Of a DNA stretch of 64,000 nucleotides, positions 45,018 through 55,021 are shown one piece after another. A program made the position numbers and the translations under genes. The notes below the pieces were generated by a model that made no database searches, was not told the DNA's origin, and was given only the letters and a program-made list of their open reading frames with translations. The stretch spans positions 532,906 through 596,905 of the forward strand of contig NZ_JAHKPD010000018.1 in assembly GCF_018860245.1 (NCBI RefSeq), read 5' to 3'. How positions within the stretch are numbered: the first letter of the stretch is position 1; each line of letters opens with the position of its first letter. The DNA comes from Pseudotamlana agarivorans (GTDB lineage: Bacteria; Bacteroidota; Bacteroidia; Flavobacteriales; Flavobacteriaceae).

Positions 45018-46421
45018 ATGATAAACCAAGACACCATAGTTGCTTTAGCGACCCCATCTGGAGCGGGTGCCATCGCTGTAATTCGTTTATCTGGAAAAGA
45101 CGCTATTACTTTAGCCGAGGCTCAGTTTAAATCGGTTTCAGGTAAACAATTGGCTAAACAGCCTACACATACTATTCACCTAGGACATATTGTAGAAGAT
45201 GAACGTACAATAGATGAAGTTTTAGTTTCTGTTTTTAAAAACCCTAATTCTTATACCGGTGAAAATGTTGTAGAAATTTCATGTCATGGGTCGAGTTATA
45301 TTCAACAAGAAATTATACAATTATTTCTAAGAAATGGATGCAGAATGGCTACTGCTGGGGAGTTCACATTACGTGCCTTTTTAAACGGAAAGTTAGATTT
45401 AAGTCAGGCGGAAGCCGTAGCCGATTTAATTTCTAGTGATAATGAAGCCAGTCATCAAATTGCTATGCAACAAATGCGTGGTGGGTTTTCTTCGGAAATA
45501 GCCAAACTTCGTGAGGAGCTATTGAATTTTGCTTCATTAATCGAACTAGAACTCGATTTTGCTGAAGAAGACGTAGAGTTTGCCGATAGAACACAATTCA
45601 AAGAACTTATTTCAAGAATTACCTTTGTTTTAAAACGACTTATAGACTCGTTTGCCGTAGGTAATGTGATTAAAAACGGTATTCCAGTGGCTATAGTTGG
45701 GGAACCTAATGTTGGTAAATCAACTTTGCTTAATGCGCTTTTAAATGAAGACCGTGCCATTGTGAGTGATATTGCCGGAACCACAAGAGATACCATTGAA
45801 GATGAATTGGTGATTCAAGGTATTGGTTTCCGATTTATCGATACTGCCGGAATACGTGAAACCAAAGATGTGGTGGAAGGCATTGGTATAAAAAAAACCT
45901 TCGAAAAAATAGAGCAATCGCAAGTGGTTTTATACCTCTTTGATGCCACTCAATTTGTGGATAATGCCGAGCAGTTTCAAGTAGAAATTGAAAAAATAAA
46001 AAACAAATATCCTTTAAAACCGCTGTTAATTGTTCCGAATAAAATTGATAAGCTTTCAGAAGACGAAGAAAAAGATTTAACCACCTTTTTAAGCGGCATA
46101 GAAAACTCCAAGTATATTCTGTTATCAGCCAAAGAAAACAGGGGTGTAGATGCCCTTAAAAACGAACTCATTGGTTTTGTAAACACAGGAGCACTACGTA
46201 ATAACGAAACCATTGTTACCAACACCAGACATTACGATTCCCTATTAAAAGCCTTTGAGGAAATCCAAAAAGTACAAGATGGTATAGATAGTAATTTATC
46301 TTCAGACTTAATGGCCATTGACATCCGTCAGGCCCTATATCATTTCGGGGAAATTACAGGGCAAGTCACTAACGATGAGTTGCTTGGGAATATTTTTGCC
46401 AACTTTTGTATTGGAAAGTAA
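45018..46421 (+). CDS. mnmE: tRNA modification GTPase MnmE
   Basis: With MnmG, installs the cmnm5 group on wobble uridines. N-terminal tetrahydrofolate-binding domain (ATPSGAGAIAVIRLSG), a helical domain, and an inserted G domain from ~220: G1 GEPNVGKST, G2 DIAGTTRDTIED, G3 DTAGIR, G4 NKID. The protein ends ...NFCIGK, the family's C-x-G-K redox motif. I choose ATG 45018; the TTG six bases earlier gives only two extra residues. A strong terminator follows. 467 residues, normal length. Confidence 0.97.
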   Translation: MINQDTIVALATPSGAGAIAVIRLSGKDAITLAEAQFKSVSGKQLAKQPTHTIHLGHIVEDERTIDEVLVSVFKNPNSYTGENVVEISCHGSSYIQQEIIQLFLRNGCRMATAGEFTLRAFLNGKLDLSQAEAVADLISSDNEASHQIAMQQMRGGFSSEIAKLREELLNFASLIELELDFAEEDVEFADRTQFKELISRITFVLKRLIDSFAVGNVIKNGIPVAIVGEPNVGKSTLLNALLNEDRAIVSDIAGTTRDTIEDELVIQGIGFRFIDTAGIRETKDVVEGIGIKKTFEKIEQSQVVLYLFDATQFVDNAEQFQVEIEKIKNKYPLKPLLIVPNKIDKLSEDEEKDLTTFLSGIENSKYILLSAKENRGVDALKNELIGFVNTGALRNNETIVTNTRHYDSLLKAFEEIQKVQDGIDSNLSSDLMAIDIRQALYHFGEITGQVTNDELLGNIFANFCIGK

Positions 46422-46457
46422 TCGCTATAAATTAACAAATAATAAAAACATACAAAA

Positions 46458-46493
46458 CCACAAAAAAGCCCTTTAAATAGGGCTTTTTTGTGG
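46458..46493 (+). terminator. Terminator after mnmE
   Basis: A 14-bp perfect stem (CCACAAAAAAGCCC / GGGCTTTTTTGTGG) with an 8-base loop. The A and T tracts on each side let it work in both directions. Confidence 0.9.
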
Positions 46494-46532
46494 GGTGTGA
46501 TTTTTATTAAGTTACGATTTTTAAAACAATAT

Positions 46533-46562
46533 TTTGTTATTCAAAATATGGTCTTATCTTTG
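46533..46562 (+). promoter_or_regulatory. Promoter of the higBA operon
   Basis: TTTG at 46533-46536, 18 bases, TATCTTTG at 46555-46562. This is among the best Bacteroidetes promoters of the window, 25 bases ahead of higB. HigA probably represses it, though no clear palindrome covers it. Confidence 0.65.
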
Positions 46563-46587
46563 CTTTGTATTAATTGAAGTTTAACCA

Positions 46588-46884
46588 ATGCGTATAGTTA
46601 CCTATAAAAGAATACTAGAATTTTCAAAAAAGTATGCAAATGCCGAAACGCCTTTAAACTTTTGGTATCATACCGTAAAAGCTAAAGAATGGAATAACCT
46701 CAACGAGATTAAACAGGCTTTTAATAATGTAGATTATGTGGGTAATAATCGGTATGTATTCAATATTAAAGGAAATGATTACAGATTGGTTGCCATTATT
46801 TCATTCAACACCAAAAAAGTTTACATACGGTTTATAGGTAAACATTCGGAATACGATAAGATTAAGGACATTAAAAACATGTAG
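46588..46884 (+). CDS. higB: HigB-type mRNA interferase toxin
   Basis: Ribosome-associated RNase of a type II toxin-antitoxin pair. The 98-residue protein matches the HigB family: MRIVTYKRILEFSKKYANAE, then PLNFWYHTVKAKEWNNL, NNRYVFNIKGNDYRLVAII, and the C-terminal IRFIGKHSEYDKI. Basic, cytoplasmic. The toxin gene comes first, which is the hig order. Its antitoxin starts two bases later. Located just after the mnmE terminator, a plausible insertion site for a small mobile operon. Confidence 0.92.
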   Translation: MRIVTYKRILEFSKKYANAETPLNFWYHTVKAKEWNNLNEIKQAFNNVDYVGNNRYVFNIKGNDYRLVAIISFNTKKVYIRFIGKHSEYDKIKDIKNM

Positions 46885-46886
46885 TT

Positions 46887-47246
46887 ATGATACAAACAGA
46901 AAAAGAATATAACGCCATCGTGGAGCGTATCGAGATACTTTTACAAGATACTGACAACATCGAAAATACAAACGCTAAGGGCTATATTGAGTTAAATATT
47001 TTATCCGACCTTGTAGCAGATTACGAGGAGCGTACCTATCCAGTAGCAAAACCCTCACTTGTTGAGGTTGTAAAAATGCGCATGGCTGAAATGGGATTGA
47101 ACCAAAAACTATTATCCGAACTTTTAGGAGTAAGTACGTCAAGAGTTAGCGAATACCTCAACGGCAAAAGCGAACCGACATTAAAAGTAGCAAGGGAAAT
47201 AAGTAAAAAACTAGGTATTGATGCTTCAATAGTTTTAGGAGTTTAA
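46887..47246 (+). CDS. higA: HigA-type antitoxin, Xre helix-turn-helix
   Basis: A 119-residue partner of HigB. The C-terminal half carries an Xre helix-turn-helix (MGLNQKLLSELLGVSTSRVSEYLNGKSEP) that would bind the promoter. The N-terminal half (residues ~1-60) is acidic (ERIEILLQDTDNIENTN) and should wrap the toxin. It follows higB with two bases between and ends in a good hairpin terminator. Confidence 0.92.
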   Translation: MIQTEKEYNAIVERIEILLQDTDNIENTNAKGYIELNILSDLVADYEERTYPVAKPSLVEVVKMRMAEMGLNQKLLSELLGVSTSRVSEYLNGKSEPTLKVAREISKKLGIDASIVLGV

Positions 47247-47939
47247 TCCAAATTAAGATTAAGTTATTAAGGCGTACAGAAATGTATGCCTTTTTTGTTT
47301 TGTGTCGTTAATGTACTAAATGTACCTCTAAAAAATAAAAAAATAATGACGTTTGAAATATTGGTAAATATCTTTGTTACTTCCCATCAAACATTTATGA
47401 AACTCAAAAAAGGAATTTAAGCCAATAAATGAGTTTTATATTCAATTTTGTACCCTATTTGTATTTTGACTTGTTTTAAGTCTTGTAAATGCTAATAAAA
47501 TAGTTTCTGTCTTGTAAGTAATTAAAGCATGTCTAATTCCAATGATAAAATCGTTATCACTTTTAGTTGGTAATTTCGTATCTATATTGCCTTGTTTGTA
47601 TTCTAATTCTTAACAAATTGTCGTCTTTTATTGATTATTAATTAATAAAGGCATATTATTATAGTCTATTATATGGAGAATTTGAGATTATAAACGTAAA
47701 AAGAATGGCACAATCTATTAGATATTGTATTTTTTTATAATTGTAACTAAAAGTTATTGAATAAAATGATTAAGCTTAAATTCTATATTTGTCAATCCCC
47801 AAAGATATCTACCTAAGAAGCTGAAAATACTGTCATGTATTTGATTATTTGTTTAGTAAAAATAGTCCCATTTAAATTTTACGCATGCTAGTTTTCTTTT
47901 CGTTTGGTGTTATCTTTAATTAAGTAAAAAGCTAACGCG
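47247..47939. other. Long AT-rich intergenic region with an open-frame remnant
   Basis: About 690 bases with no intact gene. After the higBA terminator there is a 56-codon minus-strand open stretch at 47442-47609 (contains IDTKLPTKSDNDFIIG and ending in NTNRVQN) without a start codon; it looks protein-like and may be the 3' remnant of a lost gene. The final 100 bases should hold the macroglobulin promoter; TATCTTTA at 47910-47917 is one mismatch from TAnnTTTG. Confidence 0.45.
47269..47298 (+). terminator. Terminator after higBA
   Basis: AAGGCGTACA / TGTATGCCTT stem (one G-U pair), loop GAAA, then six T. Confidence 0.85.
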
Positions 47940-50900
47940 ATGAAAAGAATACTACTTGTTGTCTTACTCGTATTTGGAACTCAAATTATAGATGCCCAGG
48001 AGAAATATGAAAAGTTATGGACAGAAGTTGAAACCTACGAAGTAGAAGGTAAGTTTAGAAGCGCTAACGGAGTCGTTAGTAAAATTTTGAAAAAAGCTAG
48101 ACGTAACAAGGAGAGTAGCCAAATAGTCAAAGCCTTTATTTATAAATCAAAATTCACTTTACTTCTAGAAGAAGACGCCCAGAAAAGCATAATTAATGAA
48201 TTAGAAACTTCTATTGATGAATCTAATTTTCCAACCTCAGCACTTTTGGAGTCTATTTATGCCGGAATGTTACATCAGTATTTACAAGAGAACAGTTATA
48301 AAATTCGAAATAGAACGAAATCCTATTTTCCTGATGATTCTAGTGAATTTGAAAAATGGGATACCCATACTTGTGTTTATCAAATATCTAGGCATTATAA
48401 TAAATCTTTAGAAAATCAAGCTGAATTAATAAAACGACCAATTAAGGACTTTAAGGTTGTTTTAACTGATAGTAAAAACGCCTATAAATTTAGACCGACC
48501 CTTTACGATTTTTTTGCACATCGTGCATTAGATTTTTACAAGTCAAATAAAAGATATGTACCAAGTCCTAAAGCGCGTTTTTTAGTTAGTGACCCTGCAG
48601 TCTTTACGAGTACCAAGGAATTCGTAAAAGCACCCTTTTACACTACAGATAGTTTAAATTCTAATAGAAAGGCATTAAAATTATATCAAAATTTAGAGCA
48701 GTTTCACCAAGAAAATGACACGGTCGCTTATATAGATGTTGTATTATCTCGATTAGAGTTTTCAAAAAAACATGCAACAATTGAGAATAAAGTCGCCTTG
48801 TACATTAAGGCACTATACAACCTGTCTAGTAGGTTTAAAGATTATGAAGAAGCATCTATTATTGATTATACTTTAGCAGATTTTTACTTTAAATCGAGTA
48901 AAATACCTTATGCAAAACATGATGCCGTTTTAAAAAATTATCGTGTTAAAGCTTTAGAAATATGTGATAGTGTCATCGCTCGGTTCCCAAATTCAAATGG
49001 AGGGGTGCTTTGTAAGGTGTTAAAAAACACAATAGAGAAGCAGACCCTTTCTATGGAGTCTGAGCGGTATATTATTCCAGAAAAACCATTCCTTGCTAAA
49101 GTCGTTTTTAAAAGTATAGATAGTTTATATGTGTCTGCCTATAAAGTTCCTCATAACTACATTAAGAATATATATTCTTATAAAAAAGATAGTTTGGCTC
49201 TAGAATTTATACAAACTAATAAACCGGTTCAAACCCAATTTTACAAATTGCAACATAAAAAGAACTTCTATAAATATACAACAGAGATTAACTTTCCAAA
49301 ACTCTCAATGGGCTCTTATCTTATTATTGCATCCAAAAACGCAGATATTTCGTCCATTAAAGACATTTATAGTTATGATGTTGTAACGGCTAGTCATTTA
49401 TCGGTGCTAAGTATAGACCAGGAAGAAGAATTGGTACTTAAGGTTTTAAATCGAGACGATGGTAGCCTTGTTAAAAATGTAAATCTAGAATTTTCTGGAG
49501 TTGAGCATAAAAAGTCTCAAGGTAAAACCAATCATAAAGGAGAGTTTTACGTAAAAAAATATAGAGATGTTTATAAGAATTTATTACTTGTTGCTAGCCA
49601 TGAAGGAGATACATTAACAGTAGAAAACCTTGCCTTGTATAGAAAGAATGATATAGATGATGAGAATGAAGAACATGTAAGTAAAATGTTTTTATATCTC
49701 GATAGAAGCATCTACAGGCCTGGACAAACAGTTTATTTTAAGGGGCTTCTAGTTGAAAATAAAAAAGGTAAGACTAGAGTAGTACCTGATGTTTATACCT
49801 CAATTTTTATTTATGATACCAATGATGAAGAACTTAAGGAGTATAGACTAAAAACCAATGAATATGGTGCTGTAAGTGGAGAATTTAAAATTCCGAGTAA
49901 TGTGCTAACTGGTGAATTCTATATTGAAATGGATGAAGATTATGGTACTGATGACGAAGATGAGGATCCCTATTATGAGGACATAGATGATTTAGATTAT
50001 GCTGAGGTCTATTTTTCAGTTGAAGAATATAAACGCCCTAAGTTTGAAGTTTTGTTTAATGATATTACCGAAAATTATAAAATTGGCGATAGTATTAAGG
50101 TTTCAGGCCTAGCAAAAGCATTTTTAGGTTCAAATATTACCGATGCTCAAGTGCAATATTCAATTTTAAGAAAAACCCTGAGTAGTTGGGGCTATAGTAA
50201 CTATGGAAGTAATTCACAAATATTAAAAACAGGAACTACAAAAACCGATAACAAAGGCGGCTTCAATGTGCGATTTCTTGCGATTCCAGATTCTACTTCA
50301 AGCAAAGCTGAAAAACCTATTTTTCTATATAATATTGAGGCGAATATAACCGATATTAATGGAGAAACAAGAAGTGCTACTAAAACGGTAAAGGTTGGTT
50401 ATCATAATTTGAAAATAGACTTGTTAATGGGCAGTAAACTCAACAGCAGTATGAACCAACAGATTAAATTTACTACTACAAATTTGAATGACCAGCCTAT
50501 TCAGGCACAAGTAGAATTTTCAATCAACAAATTATCGAGTGCAAAACGTATACTGCGTCCAAAACCGTGGGATGTTGTCGAATTACCATTACTTTCAAAA
50601 GATAAATATGTTGAGTTATTTCCAAATGAAGCCTATGATAGTACAGACATAAAAACCAACAGAAAAAAAGAAAAATTAGTATACTCAAAGAGGCTTAATG
50701 CCAGCGATAATAAAGATATTGAGCTGGAAAATATTTCCAATTGGGAACCGGGAACTTACCTGTTAGAAGCTAAAGCTATTGATGCATTTAAAGATACCGT
50801 GATTGTTAAAAAACAATTTAAGGTTTACCACCCAAATGAGAATTACTTATCTGATAAAAAGTTGTTTGCATATGAAATTGTTAATTCAGATTTCAAAAAG

Positions 50901-53900
50901 GATGGCTATGTAGGGCTGAATTTGAAAACGGCTTCAAAGCATTTAAATGTAAATTTAGAAGTCTTTTATAAAGGGAAAACTATTTTTAATGAATCAGTTC
51001 CTGTTGAACATGGGCATAGTTTTGTTAAAATACCGGTATCAAAAAACTATACAGATAAATTAGATTTCAATGTGTACTTTGCGAAGTTCAACAGTTTATA
51101 TAGCGATCATTTTTCTATAACCTTTAAAGAGATAGAAAAGAAACTCGCCATAGAAACCATAAGCTTTAGAAATAAATTAATGCCCGATCAAAAGGAGACC
51201 TGGAGCTTTAAAATCATTAATTCAGATAATAAAGGTGCTGAAGCTGAAGTGTTAGCCTCTATGTATGATACTTCTTTAGATCAATTCAAAGCACATTCAT
51301 GGAAACCAAATTTAGGGTTTCAAAATTATAATTATTCTTACCCACCTCGTGTTCAAAGAAATAATTTATTCAACACTACTAAATTTGATGATTTTAATTA
51401 TGCTACGCACTTAAACTTAATTGCTATAATTAAAAATTATCATAAGCTCAATTGGTTTGGGTTTAACTTTGGAGGTTTAGATTATGAAAATAAAAAATAT
51501 ATCAAAGCGCTGTCTTCTAAATTAGATAAGCCAGAATATGTTGAAGGAAATGTTAACGGAATTATTGTAGATGAAAGCGGTATCCCATTACCAGGAGTTA
51601 ATGTAGTGATTAAGGGAACAGAAATTGGTGCTCTAACTGATTTTGATGGTATTTATTCTTTGAACGCATCCGTTGGGACGACATTGGTAGCGACCTATCT
51701 TGGTTATAAAAGTGCAGAAATACATGTCACCAAATCAGGAACTTATAATATGACCATGATTGAAGATGTTTCACACCTAGATGAGGTGGTTGTGGTTGGC
51801 TACGGGGTTCAAAAAAAGTCTTCACTAACAGGTGCTGTTAGTTATGTATCTGCAAAAGATGTTTCTAATGACATCATAAGCAAACTAGGAGGGCAAATAG
51901 CTGGTGTTAGTATTGTTGATGGCGGCTCTCAAATTACTATTAGAGGAAGTAGCTCTATATCTAACGGAAGCCAAACCCTTTTTATCGTAGATGGTGTTCC
52001 TATGAATTCAGAGTTTGGAGCACAATTTTCTCCTAGTGATATTGAAGATATTACTGTTTTAAAAGGAACCAGTGCAACAACCATCTATGGGTCACGAGCA
52101 GGCAACGGTGTGGTGATAATTACCACTAAAAAAGGACTGGAAGCACTTACCCAAGTAGAAGCTAGAAGCGACTTAAAAGAAACGGCTTTTTTCTTTCCGC
52201 ATTTAAAAACAAATAAGCATGGTGAAGTGGAGTTTAGCTTCGATTCGCCCCAAGCATTAACAAAATGGCGCTTGATGCTTTTAGCGCATAATAAGACGTT
52301 AGAAGTAGGAGTTTTAGAGAAAACGGCGATAACACAAAAGGAAATTAGTGTGGTTCCTAATGTCCCTCGCTTTTTAAGAGAAAACGATGTTATAGATTTT
52401 AGTGCCAAAATTAGTAACCTCACAGATGAACCCTTAGCAGGGCTTTCTATGTTACAATTATACGATGCAATAACTATGGAGGAGATAGATTATGCTATGC
52501 TCGATAACGCGTCTAACAAACCGTTTAATATAGCGCCTAAGAGTAATGCTTCAGTAGACTGGAAAGTTAAAGTCCTTGAAGGTATACAAGCTTTACAATA
52601 TAAGATTGTGGCTAAATCAGGAAAGCATACCGATGGTGAATCTAGTATATTACCCGTATTGTCTAATCGAACTTTGGTAACGGAAGCACAACCTTTATGG
52701 GTGCCGCCAGGAAAAACAAAAGAAGTTGTTTTTGGTAAATTAATGCTACCAATGTCCGCTTCACAAACGAATCATAAGTTTACCATAGAATATACATCGA
52801 ATCCTGCTTGGCTCGCTATAAAATCTTTGCCTTATTTAATGGAATTTCCTTATGAATGTGCCGAACAAACATTTTCTAGGTTTTATGCCAATGCCTTAGC
52901 CGAAGATATTATTAATAAAAATCCTCAAATTGAATCCGTTTTCCAAAGTTGGAAGACAAGCCAAACACTAGATTCTCAATTAGAAAAAAATGAAAGTTTA
53001 AAATCTATACTCCTATCAGAATCGCCATGGGTTAGAGATTCACAAGCCGATCAAGTAAACAAATCTAGAATAGCCCATTTATTCGACAAGGAGAAGCTCA
53101 AAGAGCAGCAATTGCAAACCATTAGCAAATTAAAAGAATTGCAACAGCCGTCTGGTGGGTTTCCTTGGTTTTCTGGAGGCCGAGACAATCCTTTTATAAC
53201 TAGGCATATTGTTGCTGGTATTGGGCATCTAGAAAAACTAAATGTTGCAGTCGAAAATGATTATAAAATCAAACCGATTTTAAAAAGTGCTATTTCTTAC
53301 CTCGATTCAGAGTTTTTGAAGCATTATTATGAGGCTGTTAAATTGTCAAAGGACTCAAGTCTTGTTTCCATAGATAATCGTGCAGCACATTATTTGTATT
53401 CAAGAAGCTTTTTTATAGAGGCCTATCCGTTTTCCGATAAAACAAATAGAATAATTGATTATTATTTAGGGAAATGCCAAGAAACTTGGCTTACACAATC
53501 TTTGTATAACAAAGGGCTAATAGCACTTGTTTTACATAGAATGAAAGACAGTAAATCAGCAAAAAGAATAATAGAGGCCTTAACCGAGCAAGCCGTTTAT
53601 AGCGAAGACAACGGGATGTACTGGAAGGAAAATAAAAACAGCTGGTATTGGGATAAAGCGCCTATAGAAACACAAGCTTTGTTGATTGAAGCTTTCTTAG
53701 AAATTGAAGGCGATATGAAAAAGGTGGAGCAATTGAAACAATGGTTGCTTAAATACAAGCGAACGAATCAATGGTCTACCACCAAAGCAACCACTGAAGC
53801 TATTTATGCCTTATTGATGCAAGGTAATGGTTGGTTGGATGTTTCAGAGCATACGATAATCACTGTAGGCGATGAAAAAATAAAAACAACCAAACTCGAA

Positions 53901-54497
53901 CCAACCATGAAGGAAGCTGCTACAGGATATTTCAAAGTGAATTGGAAAGGCAATGAAATAGTGTCACAAATGGCTTCCGTTTCAGTGAAAAATAAAAGTA
54001 AAATTACGGGATTTGGAGGTGTTTATTGGCAATACTTTGAAGATTTAGATAAAATTACTACTTCTGAAGCCACGCCATTACAAATAAATAAGAAGGTGTA
54101 TATAAATAAAAAAACAGATCAAGGGGAAGTATTAATTCCTATTAGTCAAGAGATTTCTGTAAACTTAGGGGATTTGATTACAGTTAGAATTGAAATCACT
54201 TCAAAGGATGATATGGAGTTTGTTCACCTCAAGGATTTAAGAGCATCTGGATTTGAGCCTATTGATGTGTTGTCAGAATATAAATGGCAAGATGGACTTG
54301 GGTATTACCAAAGTACAAAAGATGTAGCTACTCATTTCTTTTTTGATAAACTACCACAGGGTACCTACATCTTTGAATACAATTTAAGGGCAAATAACAC
54401 TGGTGATTTTTCTAATGGTATTACTACAATTCAAAGCATGTATGCTCCTGAATTTGCCAATCATTCAAAAGGAATTCGATTACAAATAGAAAAATAA
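47940..54497 (+). CDS. Giant alpha-2-macroglobulin family protein with an inserted SusC-type regulatory and TonB-plug module
   Basis: A 2185-residue secreted protein (signal MKRILLVVLLVFGTQIIDA; no lipobox). Bacterial alpha-2-macroglobulins trap attacking proteases. Residues ~20-340 are helical and specific to this lineage; MG-type beta domains follow (DRSIYRPGQTVYFKGLLVE near 590). Residues ~1203-1290 form a carboxypeptidase-regulatory domain (NGIIVDESGIPLPGVNVVIK) and ~1290-1400 a TonB plug with DEVVVVGYGVQKKSSLTGAV and VDGVPMN. The A2M domain restarts at DLKETAFFFPHLKT. The thioester motif is C1640-A-E-Q in PYECAEQTF, followed by the alpha-helical toroid domain (SGGFPWFSGGRDNPF) and a receptor-like end. 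The plug module thus sits where the protease bait region is expected. No barrel follows the plug, so it cannot be a transporter by itself. No pbpC partner is adjacent. Confidence 0.93.
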   Translation: MKRILLVVLLVFGTQIIDAQEKYEKLWTEVETYEVEGKFRSANGVVSKILKKARRNKESSQIVKAFIYKSKFTLLLEEDAQKSIINELETSIDESNFPTSALLESIYAGMLHQYLQENSYKIRNRTKSYFPDDSSEFEKWDTHTCVYQISRHYNKSLENQAELIKRPIKDFKVVLTDSKNAYKFRPTLYDFFAHRALDFYKSNKRYVPSPKARFLVSDPAVFTSTKEFVKAPFYTTDSLNSNRKALKLYQNLEQFHQENDTVAYIDVVLSRLEFSKKHATIENKVALYIKALYNLSSRFKDYEEASIIDYTLADFYFKSSKIPYAKHDAVLKNYRVKALEICDSVIARFPNSNGGVLCKVLKNTIEKQTLSMESERYIIPEKPFLAKVVFKSIDSLYVSAYKVPHNYIKNIYSYKKDSLALEFIQTNKPVQTQFYKLQHKKNFYKYTTEINFPKLSMGSYLIIASKNADISSIKDIYSYDVVTASHLSVLSIDQEEELVLKVLNRDDGSLVKNVNLEFSGVEHKKSQGKTNHKGEFYVKKYRDVYKNLLLVASHEGDTLTVENLALYRKNDIDDENEEHVSKMFLYLDRSIYRPGQTVYFKGLLVENKKGKTRVVPDVYTSIFIYDTNDEELKEYRLKTNEYGAVSGEFKIPSNVLTGEFYIEMDEDYGTDDEDEDPYYEDIDDLDYAEVYFSVEEYKRPKFEVLFNDITENYKIGDSIKVSGLAKAFLGSNITDAQVQYSILRKTLSSWGYSNYGSNSQILKTGTTKTDNKGGFNVRFLAIPDSTSSKAEKPIFLYNIEANITDINGETRSATKTVKVGYHNLKIDLLMGSKLNSSMNQQIKFTTTNLNDQPIQAQVEFSINKLSSAKRILRPKPWDVVELPLLSKDKYVELFPNEAYDSTDIKTNRKKEKLVYSKRLNASDNKDIELENISNWEPGTYLLEAKAIDAFKDTVIVKKQFKVYHPNENYLSDKKLFAYEIVNSDFKKDGYVGLNLKTASKHLNVNLEVFYKGKTIFNESVPVEHGHSFVKIPVSKNYTDKLDFNVYFAKFNSLYSDHFSITFKEIEKKLAIETISFRNKLMPDQKETWSFKIINSDNKGAEAEVLASMYDTSLDQFKAHSWKPNLGFQNYNYSYPPRVQRNNLFNTTKFDDFNYATHLNLIAIIKNYHKLNWFGFNFGGLDYENKKYIKALSSKLDKPEYVEGNVNGIIVDESGIPLPGVNVVIKGTEIGALTDFDGIYSLNASVGTTLVATYLGYKSAEIHVTKSGTYNMTMIEDVSHLDEVVVVGYGVQKKSSLTGAVSYVSAKDVSNDIISKLGGQIAGVSIVDGGSQITIRGSSSISNGSQTLFIVDGVPMNSEFGAQFSPSDIEDITVLKGTSATTIYGSRAGNGVVIITTKKGLEALTQVEARSDLKETAFFFPHLKTNKHGEVEFSFDSPQALTKWRLMLLAHNKTLEVGVLEKTAITQKEISVVPNVPRFLRENDVIDFSAKISNLTDEPLAGLSMLQLYDAITMEEIDYAMLDNASNKPFNIAPKSNASVDWKVKVLEGIQALQYKIVAKSGKHTDGESSILPVLSNRTLVTEAQPLWVPPGKTKEVVFGKLMLPMSASQTNHKFTIEYTSNPAWLAIKSLPYLMEFPYECAEQTFSRFYANALAEDIINKNPQIESVFQSWKTSQTLDSQLEKNESLKSILLSESPWVRDSQADQVNKSRIAHLFDKEKLKEQQLQTISKLKELQQPSGGFPWFSGGRDNPFITRHIVAGIGHLEKLNVAVENDYKIKPILKSAISYLDSEFLKHYYEAVKLSKDSSLVSIDNRAAHYLYSRSFFIEAYPFSDKTNRIIDYYLGKCQETWLTQSLYNKGLIALVLHRMKDSKSAKRIIEALTEQAVYSEDNGMYWKENKNSWYWDKAPIETQALLIEAFLEIEGDMKKVEQLKQWLLKYKRTNQWSTTKATTEAIYALLMQGNGWLDVSEHTIITVGDEKIKTTKLEPTMKEAATGYFKVNWKGNEIVSQMASVSVKNKSKITGFGGVYWQYFEDLDKITTSEATPLQINKKVYINKKTDQGEVLIPISQEISVNLGDLITVRIEITSKDDMEFVHLKDLRASGFEPIDVLSEYKWQDGLGYYQSTKDVATHFFFDKLPQGTYIFEYNLRANNTGDFSNGITTIQSMYAPEFANHSKGIRLQIEK

Positions 54498-55021
54498 AAT
54501 CTTAAAGGAAAATAAAATTAAAGATATATCCAGGAAACTGTGTAGGCTTTTTATTTTCTAATAATATCCAAACTAAACGTGATCTATTCAAACAGATTAA
54601 CCTCATGCTGTACAGTATAACCCGCACAATCTCGAACGTGGCACTCATGCCGGCAACAGCAAGAAACATTAAGATTAAGCTAAAAGATGAGTAAGTAACA
54701 CAAACTTTATAAACCAACGACAGTTTGCTGTAAGTACGTTTTAGACCATAAACCCCTAACCAAAAACCTAACTAACCTACATGAATATAAAATCAAAAAA
54801 ATACAAACACACCTACCACAATTATAATTTGCTTTCTCGAATATTTTTTCAGTTTTTAATAGCTATTAGGATGAATGGTTCTATGTCAGTAATTTGTTAA
54901 AAACGGGTTATTTTTATGAGTTACTGGGTTGTTTGTTAGGTTTTTAGTTTTGTGAGTTTATCAAAAATTGGTAATTTTAAAAGCACGTATCAATTAAGTA
55001 CAATCTTAAATCCCTTTAATT
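54498..55021. other. Intergenic region with probable gene debris
   Basis: 524 bases, no intact gene. Plus-strand frame 54577-54690 reads as a plausible C-terminus (RDLFKQINLMLYSITRT, ending KIKLKDE) of something lost, source not recognised. A short open frame starting at ATG 54781 (MNIKSKKYKHTYHNYN, 39 codons) is preceded by ACCTAACTAACCTAC, similar to the leader of the lectin-repeat gene at 60860, and may be the beginning of a deleted gene. TAGTTTTG at 54945-54952 may be a promoter element for the sulfatase pseudogene. Confidence 0.4.

Noticed and set aside
54502..54717. 71-codon minus-strand open frame
   Set aside because: Opposes a more protein-like plus-strand stretch, hydrophobic by composition, no upstream signals.
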